From: Gari tellinella
Taxonomy: Eukaryota > Mollusca > Bivalvia > Cardiida > Psammobiidae
Direction of reading: 5' to 3'
Assembly: GCA_922989275.2 (NCBI GenBank)
Contig: OV277864.1
Location: forward strand, 3,410,001 to 3,474,000
DNA: 64,000 nucleotides
Below, one piece after another: positions 40,840-51,143 of the stretch (position 1 is the stretch's first letter; every line of letters begins with the position of its first letter). The notes under the pieces are model-generated. The model ran no database searches, was not told where the DNA came from, and worked only from the letters and a program-made list of their open reading frames with translations. A program made the position numbers and the translations under genes.

Positions 40840-41568
40840 ACATTCCAGATCCATAAGAGATAAATGGAAAAATCCCAGTCCCACTCATTTCAGTACCAAA
40901 TCTATGGCTATGGTGGCAACAATAGAGATGATTCTTCAAATGCTATGAGGGTTTATGGTGAATTCGCCTAGAGACGAACTCGCCTACAATTAGATATATA
41001 GTAACCGAAATGGTGAATTCGCCTAGAAAGCAATTATATAGTGATTGTATTTCGCACCTATTGTAAGGTATCGATAACAAAACAAAACTTGGTAGTGTTT
41101 ACTAAGATCGGATGATAAGTGTAGCCCCTGATCATCATATGTAGGCTAACTCAAAGCAATGTGCAATAATATCGAATAATTTTTATGTAGGTACAAGCGG
41201 CAGCTTTACTTTCAATATGATAAATACGTTGGCATCAACCCCTTTCAAACAGGTTGTTTGATTAGGGACTACACTGATCTTTCGTTTTGTTAAAAAAAAT
41301 CTGGATAAGGAAACAACAAGATAAGTTGATCCTTTACAAATATTTTTATTTTATCTACTTGTTAACGGTAGATATACCTGTACTACAAAGTGTGAAATAC
41401 AATCACTATATAATTGTTTTCTAGGCGAATTCACCATTTTGGTTACTATATATCTAATTGTAGGCGAGTTCGTCTCTAGGCGAATTCACCAGCACCCGCT
41501 ATGAGAAGTTACACCATAGGGTTTAATTCAGAAACAAAGTTTGCAATGCCCCCTTATCTGGAGCCCTG
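40840..41568. mobile_element. Family D MITE split by element H
   Basis: Degenerate left end near 40840 (CATTCCAGATCCATAAGAG), right end CTTATCTGGAGCCCTG at 41551-41567; the split point is the GCTATGAG duplication. Confidence 0.6.
40950..41497. mobile_element. Element H: 548-bp long-TIR element, 8-bp TSD GCTATGAG
   Basis: TIRs of about 115 bp containing two copies of GGTGAATTCGCCTAG at each end; GCTATGAG at 40942-40949 and 41498-41505. 8-bp duplication fits hAT or P-like groups, but the class is not proven. No ORF. Confidence 0.85.
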
Positions 41569-41604
41569 GTGAAGGCATAAAGTCTAGGTCCCCAACAGGG
41601 GTTT

Positions 41605-41637
41605 GACTCACTGGAAGATAGATAGATAGATAGATAA
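41605..41637 (+). repeat. GATA microsatellite
   Basis: About five GATA repeats. Confidence 0.85.
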
Positions 41638-41834
41638 AGGTTTTAGTTTTCTAAAATGAAAAAAATCCCTCTACTCTAGATGGAGCTCTGCCTTATATTA
41701 TTGGAAAAATCGATTTCTTAGATAATCAACCATGCAATTTGGAGCATTCAGTTGACACATTCAAACTTGCACCATTATTTCATGGTGTCAACAACGAATA
41801 TGAAATAAATACCACGGAAATTGGTTTTCTTTAC

Positions 41835-41900
41835 CAACACTACTTTTCTACCATGGACGTCGCCATTAAAATTTCCATTTCCGGTGGCTTTCCAATTTTT
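41835..41900 (-). promoter_or_regulatory. Candidate IPO11 promoter and 5' UTR exon
   Basis: Non-repetitive 300-bp island (about 41690-41990) upstream of the first coding exon. On the minus strand it has CCACCGGAAAT (ETS-like), then AATGGCG (YY1-like, same orientation as IPO11) and GACGTC (CRE-like), then a good donor G|GTAAAG after 41835. This combination is common at housekeeping TSSs (established knowledge). Its link to IPO11 is inference. Another ATGGCGGA island is at about 53836-53860. Confidence 0.35.
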
Positions 41901-42133
41901 GTGATTAGGGTTCAGTACACAATAAATCAACAAAAATTAGTTTAAATTCTGTGTCCACAATTACATGATAAACACACGGAGTAAATACAGATTTACTCCA
42001 TGATAAGCATCGCCGCACAAACGAACTAATATGACAAAAAAAATTTGAATACATTTTACATAAATCTTTTTAATATTACTTTTTAAAAAAAAAAAGACAT
42101 TCATTTAGAAAGAAGAAGTTTATCAGGGTACGT

Positions 42134-42374
42134 AGGGTTAACCACAGAATTATACATTTTGTATAATTCCGTGGGTTAACGCACGAATGAATAAGTGCTT
42201 ATTCATTCGTGGTTAACGTTATAATTTCTGCTTTCTTTTTCAAAAAATGTTTTTCCCAGAAGGTACATCGTTATAATTACTTAATAATATGTGCAACCAG
42301 GAACGTAGATTAGATCTATCAGGGATAATAAATAGACTATTTATTATCCCTGGATCTATGTACGTTCCTGGTGC
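42134..42374. repeat. Two strong short hairpins
   Basis: 42134-42222: GGTTAACCACAGAATTATAC / GTATAATTCCGTGGGTTAAC and a second AATGAATAAGTGC stem. 42297-42374: ACCAGGAACGTAGATT / AATCTACGTTCCTGGT-like stem with loop around TAAATAGACTATTTA. Function unknown. Confidence 0.7.
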
Positions 42375-42512
42375 AACCAAATAAATAATAAGTTTGGATT
42401 TCTAAATAAATGACTGGAATACCCAATGACTGCATAGGTATATTACGGAATCTGTTATTCAGCACCGCATGTGTTCTTCTGGTGTGTACTGCCTCCTTGT
42501 CTGCCGCGGTAA

Positions 42513-42630
42513 AGGGTCGATTCGGTCTGGGTCGTTTCGGCTTAGCTTGTTTCGGCCTATGCAGTTTCGGCCAATATTGAGGAGAAGGTCGTTTCGGCCC
42601 ATTTGGTTGATCGTTTCGACCTACCATTTC
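42513..42630. repeat. Clustered GTTTCGGCC repeats
   Basis: GTCGTTTCGGC-type motifs occur about seven times between GGGTCGATTCGGTCTGG and GATCGTTTCGACC; partial inverted symmetry of the ends suggests a small element. Confidence 0.5.
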
Positions 42631-43740
42631 CATTCACCGCTATATAAATGTAATCGTTCAAGAGAAATGTGTCGGATATTATCGGATGCTTTGGACATAA
42701 AAATGAACATTGAATTAAGAAAATGTATGTAATGTTGAATAAAGATAGAATTATGGTTCTTGAGCACAGCACAACCCTATCTACTCTATCAGTATACAAA
42801 GAGTCAATGAGTTATTTGAATGAGTTATATGAGTTCTGGAAGTATCATCTGTACAAATTTGGAATTTGAGATAAGAACAAGGGCCACCATGGCCCTATAT
42901 CGCTCACCATGTACACCATGTAAAACTTGACCTATATAGTGACCTACAGTTTGACCCGACATGGCCCAAATTCAATCGAAGTCTAGATTTCGATGAGGCA
43001 AACATTTTGAGCAAGTTTAATCAATGTTGCTTCTAGAGTGTTAACAATGTATTTCCATGGTTTGATCTAGTGACCTAGTTTTTAATCCGACATGACCCAC
43101 ATTCGAACCAGACCTAGATATCAATAAGGCAAACATTTTGATCACGTTTTCATTCAGATCTAAAGATATTTGTAGCATCTAGAGTGTTAACTATGGTTGT
43201 CTATGCTTTGACCTAGAGACTTAGATTTTGATTGGACATGACCCACATTCTAACTTGACCTAGATCTATATCAATAAGGCAGACATTTTGACAAAGTTTC
43301 ATAAAGATCCAGATATTTGTAGTCTCTAGAGTTTTAACAAGGTTTTTCTATGATTTGACATAGTGACCTAGTTTTTAACCTGACATAACCTACATTCGAA
43401 CTTGACCTAGCTAGCAATAAGTCAAACATTTTGACTATAAGATTCATAAAAATCCAATGAGGTTTGTAGCCTCGAAAGTGTTAACAAGGTTTTTCTAGGA
43501 TTTTACCTAGTGACCTAGTTTTTAATTGAACACGATTTACATTCAAACTTGACCTAGATATTAATAAGGCAAACAATTTGACAAAGTTTCATCAATATCC
43601 AATGAGATTTGTAGCCTCTAGAGTTTTAACAAGGTTTTCTATGATTTGACCTAGTGACCTAATTTTTGACCGGACATGATTGACATTCAAACTTGACCTA
43701 GATAATAATGAGGCAAACATTTTGACAAAGGTTCATGAAG

Positions 43741-46700
43741 GGATGAAGGGATTTTGCGCATGCGCAGCTGAGAAGGCGGTTTTCAAATTTCGGAAAGTCC
43801 TTTCCAAAAAATCGATTAAATTCACTTGTTTCAAAACCTGATTTTCCTGATTATTCTTACTAGCTCACTTCAACTAATCAAAAGGAATAAGTATACACTG
43901 AAAAACCAACAACTTCCATTCAATCTTACGGAGAAATCATCGAGGACTACATGCACCTCCCACTTACAAGACAAACGCGCGGGATGAATTCTACCTGAAC
44001 ACCGGCAGAAGTGCTACTTGTAAACATGTTTCTCGCCCAACCTACAAATTTTCTGTCAGTTTTTCTTGGATTTTTCGCTTTCCTCCACAACCTGAATGAC
44101 TATGAAGGTAAATTTGATATACATATTGCAGACCGTGACTCACTCATCACAAATGCAGGTCCATACGCAGTGTCAACGATCAGAACCGGAATCCCGGCCC
44201 TGCTCTCTGCCCGTGTATCAGCGTCGACCCGTCCTGGTCTCTTTGTCGGTAAGCATAAACATCTTCGCTACATCAGCTACCTACTGATCCTTCGCTCGTC
44301 AGACACTCACATGAATCCTGGTCCAAAGAATGCATCCGGGAATAAGTCTGCAGAACTTCAATTTCCATGTGGCGTATGTGGTATCACCACTGACGACGGC
44401 AGCAGAAACTGCATAGGTTGTGATAACTGTGAAACCTGGTACCATACGAACTGCATCTCAATGCGAGATGAAATCTTCCTTCCCTTTACCAACCCCACAA
44501 ACAAAGAACAATTTATATGCCTGACTTGTGGAATCCCGACATTCACGTCTAGTTTATTTGAATCTGTCCATTGTGTTGATGAAAATTCATATGCTGTACC
44601 CCCGACTTCTGACAGTATAAGCACCATTCATAGTAGTGATATTTCAGAACCTGAAAGTGTCTCAAGTTGTGATATCTCAAATATCTCTAGCATCTCTAGG
44701 TCAACAAGCAGCGTTTCCAGTGAAACTCCTATGCGACCCTCCTGCTCAAGCCCAGTGCCGACAAAGACTAAGACTAAGAAAATGAGGACAAACAACATAA
44801 GAGTTACAAGTTTGAACATTCAGAGTGTAACCAGCTCCAAAAAGAAAGCTTCATTCTGGAATTTATTAGATTCTGTTAACTGTGATGTAATTTGCGGCTG
44901 TGAAACTTGGCTTAAACCATCCATCAGCGATACAGAAATTCTCCCCCTTAATAGTGACTATTGTGTTCATCGAAAAGACAGAAGTGACGGATATGGAGGC
45001 AGCCTTATTCTTATACGTAACACTATTCAGAGTGAAAGGATTGAAATTGACACACCATGTGACATAGTTTTTGTAAAAATAGATTGTGCAAATAAGGAAA
45101 CACTGGTTATTGGATCTGTTTACCGCCCTACAAATAATGATGCAGAATATGCCACACACTTATTTAATGCCATCACATCAGTTTGCTCCCAGTTCAAGAA
45201 AGCAACCATCTGGATAACTGGTGACTTCAATCTCCCAGACATAAATTGGAAGAGCAGCAGCATCGAAGGCCACCAGTACCGTAAAGGGATAAATGAACTC
45301 TTTCTCAAGCTTGAAGCAAATCATGGATTAACCCAAATTGTAGATTTCCCAACAAGGTGTGAAAACATCCTCGACGTCTTCTTCACCAACATACCTCAGT
45401 TGATTAACAGGTGTTCTGCCATGCCAGGTATTAGCGATCATCACGCTGTGTTTATTGATACGGACATGTGTGCCCCCCGCCGTAAACCAGCTAGGCGTAC
45501 CCTGTACATGTGGGGTAAAGCCAACATTGACACTATAAAAGCGAAGTGTAGATCCCTTTCAGACAGTATGATAGAGCTAATTTCTAGGTCTTCTGATATT
45601 GATGCCATTTGGGAACACTTCAAAACAGGCTGCCAGATGATTGTCAACGATGAAGTCCCGTCACGCCAAAGCGGACAACGTTTCAACCAGCCCTGGGCAA
45701 ACAGAGAAGTCCGGCGAATCACAAGACTGAAACAACGTTGGTTTAAAAGAGCCAAGAAATCCAATGCTAAACGTGATTGGGACAGATATCGAACCATAAA
45801 GCGTCAATCTCAGAGAGTGTGCAGATCAGCCCATGACAACCATGTCTCAAACATGCTAGCGGAGGACCACGAAAATCCAAAAGTGTTCTGGAGCTACATC
45901 AAGTCGAGGAAGAAAGACAATTTCGGTGTGTCCCCTCTAAAGAAGAACGGAGTGACGTACAGTTCTGCCAAGGCGAAAGCAGACATCTTAAACGAACAGT
46001 TCGTCTCAGTTTTCTCCAAAGAAGAGAGTGAACCCCGACCATCCTTACCAGCTAGTAATGTGCCCTCTGCCAGACGTATACGTGTCAGTGAGAAAGGGGT
46101 ACTCAAGTTGCTACAAGACCTTAAACCTCACAAAGCAGCAGGCCCGGACCAGATCTCTACTAGACTCCTAAAGCATGCTGCAGCCGATCTGACTCCAGGA
46201 CTCACAAAGTTCTTTCAACTTTCTATTGACAAGGGGAAAATTCCAACTGATTGGAAGTCTGCCATAGTCGCACCGGTTTTTAAAAAGGGCAACAGGTCGA
46301 CTCCAGCAAACTACCGTCCCATTTCATTGACTTCAGTTACCTGCAAAATACTTGAACACATCATTTCCAGTCACATTACGTCACACTTCGAATCGAACAA
46401 AATTCTTACAGACTTTCAACACGGCTTCCTAAAGGGCCGCTCTTGTGACAGCCAGCTTATCCTCACTCTCAACGACTTAGCCAATGGAATCGACAATAAG
46501 CAACAGATTGACGCCATACTTTTAGATTTTAGCAAGGCATTTGACAAAGTGAGCCACACCCGTCTTCTTCAAAAACTTCAAAACTACGGTATCAGAGACA
46601 GCCTTCATTCCTGGATTCAAGACTTCCTACACTGTCGTACCCAGCAAGTGGTCATTGACGATGCCAACTCAGAAACCTCCCCTGTTACATCTGGAGTGCC

Positions 46701-47736
46701 TCAAGGCAGCGTTCTTGGTCCACTGCTATTCCTAGCATATATTAATGACCTGCCATCTAGAGTCAGATCCACGGTCCGCCTATTTGCTGACGACTGCCTC
46801 ATGTACCGCACCATCAAGAGTGAGAAGGATTCCATCGAACTCCAAGAGGACCTTGATAGCCTGCAGCGATGGGAATCGGAATGGCTGATGTCCTTCAATC
46901 CTGATAAGTGCGAAGTTGTCCGTATCACCAACAAGAGGAAGGAAACCAAGCACACCTACTTCATCCATGGTACCCCCCTACAGCTTACTGAATCTGCAAA
47001 ATACCTCGGGGTATCCATAACACCAACACTTAACTGGGGAACACATCTGGACAACATCACCAAGAAGGCCAACTCTACTTTGGGCTTCCTGCGAAGGAAC
47101 ATCTCTGCCTGTCCACCCAAACAGAAGGAAATGGCATACAAGACATACGTTCGACCTGTAGTTGAATATGCGTCATGCATCTGGTCTCCCCATACAGACA
47201 GCCACATAAAGCTTGTAGAGAAGGTACAACGTAGAGCAGCCAGATTCGTGACAAGGGACTACCGAAGGGACAGCTCCGTTGATGACACGATTAAACGCCT
47301 GGACTGGGACCTTTTAGAGCATAGACGAGAAATTGCAAGAGTCGCAATGCTCTACAAGATCATTAACAACCTAGTCCATGTCGTCCCAGATCCTCCTCTC
47401 CGCCCACAAAGATCGACACGACGCCACAGCCAGCCTTTTACACAGATACCGAACTCTTCCTTGACATACCAGCACAGCTTCTTCCCTGATTCAGTTAGAC
47501 TGTGGAACAAGCTGCCTGAAGAAGCAGTGAGCCAGCCAACACTCGAGGGCTTCAAGTCCGTTGTCGCTGGTATCCGAAAGCTGTAGACCGTGAGGACCGT
47601 TTTTATCCAGATTTTAACTACATGTAAATAGAGACTCTTTTAAATTGAAGCCCACCTTCAGCTGCGCATGTACATAGTTTTACCACATCGCGAATATGCC
47701 CTGGATAGGGTCAGGCGATTACTGAAGATGATGATG
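43741..47736 (+). mobile_element. Full-length non-LTR retrotransposon (PHD + APE endonuclease + RT)
   Basis: Flanked by ATGAAG (43735-43740 and 47737-47742); precise removal restores the interrupted family C sequence GGTTCATGAAGATCCTATGAG. 285-bp 5' UTR containing GCGCATGCGCAG, one intact ORF, 150-bp 3' UTR ending in (GAT)n. One ORF, PHD finger and APE-type endonuclease place it near CR1/L2-type LINEs (inference). Intact ORF and clean duplication suggest a recent insertion. Sense is + (opposite to IPO11). Confidence 0.9.
44026..47586 (+). CDS. LINE polyprotein: 2A-like motif, PHD finger, endonuclease, reverse transcriptase
   Basis: 1186 residues from the first ATG (44026); an in-frame stop at 43996 precedes it. 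Order: hydrophobic N-terminus; DTHMNPGP (93-100), a 2A-like sequence; PHD zinc finger C-x2-C...C-x2-C...H-x2-C...C-x2-C (about 115-170); Ser-rich linker; APE-type endonuclease from SLNIQS (about 262) with GDFNLPDINW (about 399) and SDHHAVFI (470), the catalytic Asp/His motifs; reverse transcriptase with AAGPDQI, NYRPISLTS, DFSKAFDKVSH, GVPQGSVLGPLLFLAYINDL and the active site FADD (920-923); then C-terminal YVRPVVEYASCIWSP and RRAARFVTRDY. It would cut target DNA and prime reverse transcription of its own RNA. All catalytic motifs are present. Confidence 0.95.
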   Translation: MFLAQPTNFLSVFLGFFAFLHNLNDYEGKFDIHIADRDSLITNAGPYAVSTIRTGIPALLSARVSASTRPGLFVGKHKHLRYISYLLILRSSDTHMNPGPKNASGNKSAELQFPCGVCGITTDDGSRNCIGCDNCETWYHTNCISMRDEIFLPFTNPTNKEQFICLTCGIPTFTSSLFESVHCVDENSYAVPPTSDSISTIHSSDISEPESVSSCDISNISSISRSTSSVSSETPMRPSCSSPVPTKTKTKKMRTNNIRVTSLNIQSVTSSKKKASFWNLLDSVNCDVICGCETWLKPSISDTEILPLNSDYCVHRKDRSDGYGGSLILIRNTIQSERIEIDTPCDIVFVKIDCANKETLVIGSVYRPTNNDAEYATHLFNAITSVCSQFKKATIWITGDFNLPDINWKSSSIEGHQYRKGINELFLKLEANHGLTQIVDFPTRCENILDVFFTNIPQLINRCSAMPGISDHHAVFIDTDMCAPRRKPARRTLYMWGKANIDTIKAKCRSLSDSMIELISRSSDIDAIWEHFKTGCQMIVNDEVPSRQSGQRFNQPWANREVRRITRLKQRWFKRAKKSNAKRDWDRYRTIKRQSQRVCRSAHDNHVSNMLAEDHENPKVFWSYIKSRKKDNFGVSPLKKNGVTYSSAKAKADILNEQFVSVFSKEESEPRPSLPASNVPSARRIRVSEKGVLKLLQDLKPHKAAGPDQISTRLLKHAAADLTPGLTKFFQLSIDKGKIPTDWKSAIVAPVFKKGNRSTPANYRPISLTSVTCKILEHIISSHITSHFESNKILTDFQHGFLKGRSCDSQLILTLNDLANGIDNKQQIDAILLDFSKAFDKVSHTRLLQKLQNYGIRDSLHSWIQDFLHCRTQQVVIDDANSETSPVTSGVPQGSVLGPLLFLAYINDLPSRVRSTVRLFADDCLMYRTIKSEKDSIELQEDLDSLQRWESEWLMSFNPDKCEVVRITNKRKETKHTYFIHGTPLQLTESAKYLGVSITPTLNWGTHLDNITKKANSTLGFLRRNISACPPKQKEMAYKTYVRPVVEYASCIWSPHTDSHIKLVEKVQRRAARFVTRDYRRDSSVDDTIKRLDWDLLEHRREIARVAMLYKIINNLVHVVPDPPLRPQRSTRRHSQPFTQIPNSSLTYQHSFFPDSVRLWNKLPEEAVSQPTLEGFKSVVAGIRKL

Positions 47737-48240
47737 ATGAAGATCCTATGAGATTTGTAGCCTCTAGGGGGTTAACAAGGTTTTCCTATGATTTGACCTA
47801 GTGACCTAGTTTTTGACCCCAAATGGCCCACATTCGAATTTGGCATAGATTTTATCAAGACAAATATTGTCATCAAGTTTCATAATTATCAAATGAAATG
47901 TGTAGCCCCTAGATTGTTAACGAACAATTGTGAACGCACAGACGACGGACGCCGGACATCCAGCGATCCTAAAGGCTCACCTTGGCAATTCGTGCCAGGT
48001 GAGCTAAAAAGGGAGATAGTTCAATATTGGGAGATAACAGAGTTGTGGCTCTTGTGTACTGCACATCATCTTCTATCACTGTAGCGGGTTAACTAATGTA
48101 TGGTGTACCGCTCAGGAGATATGATCCAGACGTAATGCGTGCACAGACAGACGGACGGACGGACGGAGGGACAAAGCGGCGACTACATACATGTACCAAC
48201 CCCTAATGGGGAGCTTTAAAAGAGGATACACAGTTATTCA

Positions 48241-48600
48241 ATGAAATCCATAAAGAAGTTTGAAAAGGCCAGCCTGGAGTGCTGTATATGGCCAGGTAGA
48301 TTACAGTATCATCTGCATAGTGTCTTACATCAGAAGTTTTGCTTTCCGGCAGGTCATTTATATATTATAGATGGAAAAGGATCGGACCAAGGACGGCACC
48401 CTGGGGGAAAACCGGACGTAACAGGGACGTGTGAATATGAAGACCCATCAAGTTCGCCTGTCTGCGTTCGGATGTTGAGAAAGACCTCAATTCATATGTT
48501 GGTCTTGCCTGTAATGCCGTGTGCTGTGAGCTTATGCAGTAGCTTCTGGTGGTTGACAGCATCAAATGCTTAGCTGAAGTCTGATTTTGATTGATTGGTT
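48241..48600 (-). pseudogene. Decayed reverse transcriptase fragment
   Basis: Minus-strand pieces in several frames: AFDAVNHQKLLHKLTAHGI, PQGAVLGPILFHL, YINDLPESKTSDVRHYADDT. These are RT motifs including YADD, broken by stops (for example TAA in DFS*AFDA) and frameshifts. A different, older LINE than the intact one. 48610-48830 shows nothing else. Confidence 0.75.
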
Positions 48601-48836
48601 TTATTTTGGCAATAGTGGCATAACATGGCAATACAAATGCATATAATGAAAACCATAACAAATAATGCATATACATGAAAATGCACATGGTATGCTCACC
48701 AATACCAAGGATTACACAAAAAAGGGGAAAATGTATTTTCCCTTATTTCCATTGTGGTCCCCGAAATGCGATTGAAAGGGCATACGTATTTGATCTGTCT
48801 GTAGCCCCGTGAAAGCTTACTGCATGGCTATGTCTT

Positions 48837-48935
48837 CCACTAGTTCGATCAGCTGTGCTTCACTTCCCGCCACCAGGTTCAGTGCCTTATCATTGAGACC
48901 CTGGATGAGCTTCTTGAATTAGATCTATCGCCATA
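48837..48935 (-). other. Exon-like open stretch, possible 3' terminal exon
   Basis: Minus strand: after AATTCAAG comes KLIQGLNDKALNLVAGSEAQ, then LIELVEDIAMQ and TAA; about 32 codons with protein-like composition in non-repetitive DNA. No partner exons found upstream and I do not recognise the protein. Confidence 0.3.
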
Positions 48936-49016
48936 TTTTCGTGAATATATTTTATATGGCAGTCCTTTGTACGCCTTGTCAACGGTTTCCAATTTTTAGC
49001 TTTTACTTCTGGTGCT

Positions 49017-49180
49017 TGGTTATTCTTTCCCATTGAATAGAAACTAAACGCAAATGTCATACAATAAAATGTAGAAAATAACATCAATTTACTCTTAATA
49101 AAACCTCTCTCGATTTATATATACATGTAAAAAAGTAGCAAATAGTTTGGAGCCTGATCAGACGGCGTCTGACGCTGTAG
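49017..49180. mobile_element. Family A MITE, truncated
   Basis: TTGGTTATTCTTTCCCATTG to GATCAGACGGCGTCTGACGC; the right half is missing. Confidence 0.6.
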
Positions 49181-49352
49181 CCAGTGTACTCGTGGTAAGG
49201 CAGCTAAGGCCATATGATGAATGAGGAAAAAAAATAAAATTGTAACAGAATCGTTCATTTCTCCAGAAAGATATATTGACATTTCGAAACAGCTGACAAG
49301 ATGTTATGTAAAGTATGTGATAGCTGAGGTTGACGACCCCTGATGAGACGAG

Positions 49353-49593
49353 CAGGGCTGCCATAAGTTGCCATAAAAAATCCTAAGATTTCCAAATTTG
49401 CATTTTTCAAGTACCATTTAACGAATCGCACCTTTCCCCCATCGACTGTTTCTAGTTTTGTTGACACGTGGCTGCTTAAAACAGGCTGAAAGCCTGAAGG
49501 CGCATTCTGCTTTACTCTCAGCCTGCTTTAAGCTACCATGTACTAGAAAAAAATCCGAAGATTTAAGAAAATTCCGGAGAAATGGCAGCCCTG
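49353..49593. mobile_element. Family M MITE with TSD GACGAG
   Basis: CAGGGCTGCCATAAGTTG / GAGAAATGGCAGCCCTG; GACGAG at 49347-49352 and 49594-49599. Family B core inside, one arm shortened. Confidence 0.9.
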
Positions 49594-49796
49594 GACGAGC
49601 CAATATGGGTCAATATCGGAACTCAAGGGAGAGCGGTCGGCCATTCTAGTCAACTGTCCGCTCATTCCAAACCTTGCTAAAGCATGGTCCGAACAAGAGT
49701 GCTACATGACGTATCAGTAGTTATATATGACGCAAATAGCCGATCGCGGTACTAAGACTTAAGGGTTTGATCCAATCTTATAAGAGGGACTCCTCA

Positions 49797-50338
49797 GCCT
49801 TAAAGAGGCTCGCAACCGCATTTAGCATTAAAAATAGTAATTTGTAAATATATGTCAAATGCTTATATAAGTGGGTAAGATTTAGTTTAGGATAATAAAT
49901 TCTGTTAAAAAATGCATTTCAAAAAACAAGAAAAAAAGAAGAAGCTCTGGTGGGATTCGAACCCATGACCCTCCATGCGGAGACAAACATGAAAAATAAG
50001 GAAACGCATTTACCCACTCGACTACGAGCGCCCTCTATATATATCGTAGTGAATTAACGTACTTTACTTGTAGCGATTGATATTAAATTATTCGGCTCGG
50101 GTTTATGTCTGAGCTCGTGTAGAGAAGCAACAACAACTATACCGTCTACTAGTCACTATAGAAAAACGATGGAAAATATCTAAAAAAAAACTAAGATTCG
50201 GTGACGATTCTTGAGACTTTTTTTGGACTGATCATATTTTTTTAATGTTAGAAGCCAAATAATGCCACAAATGCATTTATTTGAGTATTTTATTTTATTT
50301 TGACAAGTACACCATCCGGTTGCGAGTCCCTTTAAATT
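49797..50338 (-). mobile_element. Element L copy 2, inverted, with tRNA-like unit
   Basis: AAAGAGGCTCGCAACCG left, CATCCGGTTGCGAGTCCCTTT right. On the minus strand GTAGTCGAGTGGGTAAATGC and GGGTTCGAATCCC at about 50032-49946. Very similar to the copy at 37706. Confidence 0.8.
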
Positions 50339-50670
50339 AATGGTCAACGAGATTAGTCCATTGAACCACAATGACGCGGACTTGTTCACATACTAGTCCT
50401 ATAAAACCATTTGTAAAAAGTACACATATCCTGTACAAACATTCTAGACTGAGACCAGAGGACTCAAATAGGAGTGATAATGTCCGTGTCTGCACTGTTT
50501 GTCAATTTGTAATAGAAACATTGAAAAACTAACTATAAAAATGTTCTAGAATAAATTGAAAACTGGAAGTTTCAATATTAAATTTTAGAGGCCGACAATA
50601 TTAATCCAGAGCAATAAAGATTAAGACGTTTGCCACATGCGCTTTACGAGTCACGTTTTAGACTGTCATT

Positions 50671-50920
50671 TACAGTGGAGAATCTGTTATTCTTTCCCGA
50701 TAAACGCGTTTACGCTAAAACTATTTTTACTTTTACAAACAGTTTGGAGCCAGATCAGACGCCGGGTAACCCGGCGTCTGATCAGGCTCCAAACTGTTTG
50801 CCACCAAGATAAACATGAATTATCAGAATTGTCCAAAAGTTGTACTTTTCAACGTTTTAGTGTTTTGCGTTTGCGTACGTTTGCGTTTAAACGGGAAAGA
50901 ATAACAGATTCTCCACTGTA
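50671..50920. mobile_element. Family A MITE, consensus-like
   Basis: TACAGTGGAGAATCTGTTAT to GATTCTCCACTGTA; full central palindrome GACGCCGGGTAACCCGGCGTC. Before it, 50440-50500 is a family N-like core. Confidence 0.93.
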
Positions 50921-50934
50921 GCAGTAAACTGCAT

Positions 50935-51130
50935 ACACAGTTGAAACTCGATCATTCGAACTAGCCTTAATTCGAACATACATATATTTCAAAGTTGAAA
51001 CGTGGCTTAGCCACGTTTTAACTTTGAAATATGGGTATATTCGACTTAAACGAGATCGTATTATCGAAATAAGATTTCTGAAATACTGGTAGGATCGATA
51101 TAAACAAATTCGAAGTATCGACTAGTCGCA
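50935..51130. mobile_element. Family F MITE
   Basis: TACACAGTTGAAACTCGATC left; centre AAACGTGGCTTAGCCACGTTT; right TTCGAAGTATCGAC. Confidence 0.75.
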
Positions 51131-51143
51131 CACGATTCACTCT

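Larger units (their letters stand above)
42878..48008 (+). mobile_element. Family C-like dispersed element interrupted by a LINE
   Basis: Left CAAGGGCCACCATGGCCC then ATCGCTCACC; right GCTCACCTTGGCAATTCG ... CCAGGTGAGCTAAAAA. Internal units of roughly 160-170 bp with TGACCTAGTGACCTAG motifs. LINE insert 43741-47736. Confidence 0.8.

Noticed and set aside
44011..44025. Upstream GTG as start of the LINE protein
   Set aside because: A non-ATG start is not needed; the first ATG in frame is at 44026.
44096..47555. Shorter ORFs in other frames within the LINE
   Set aside because: Shadows of the long sense ORF.
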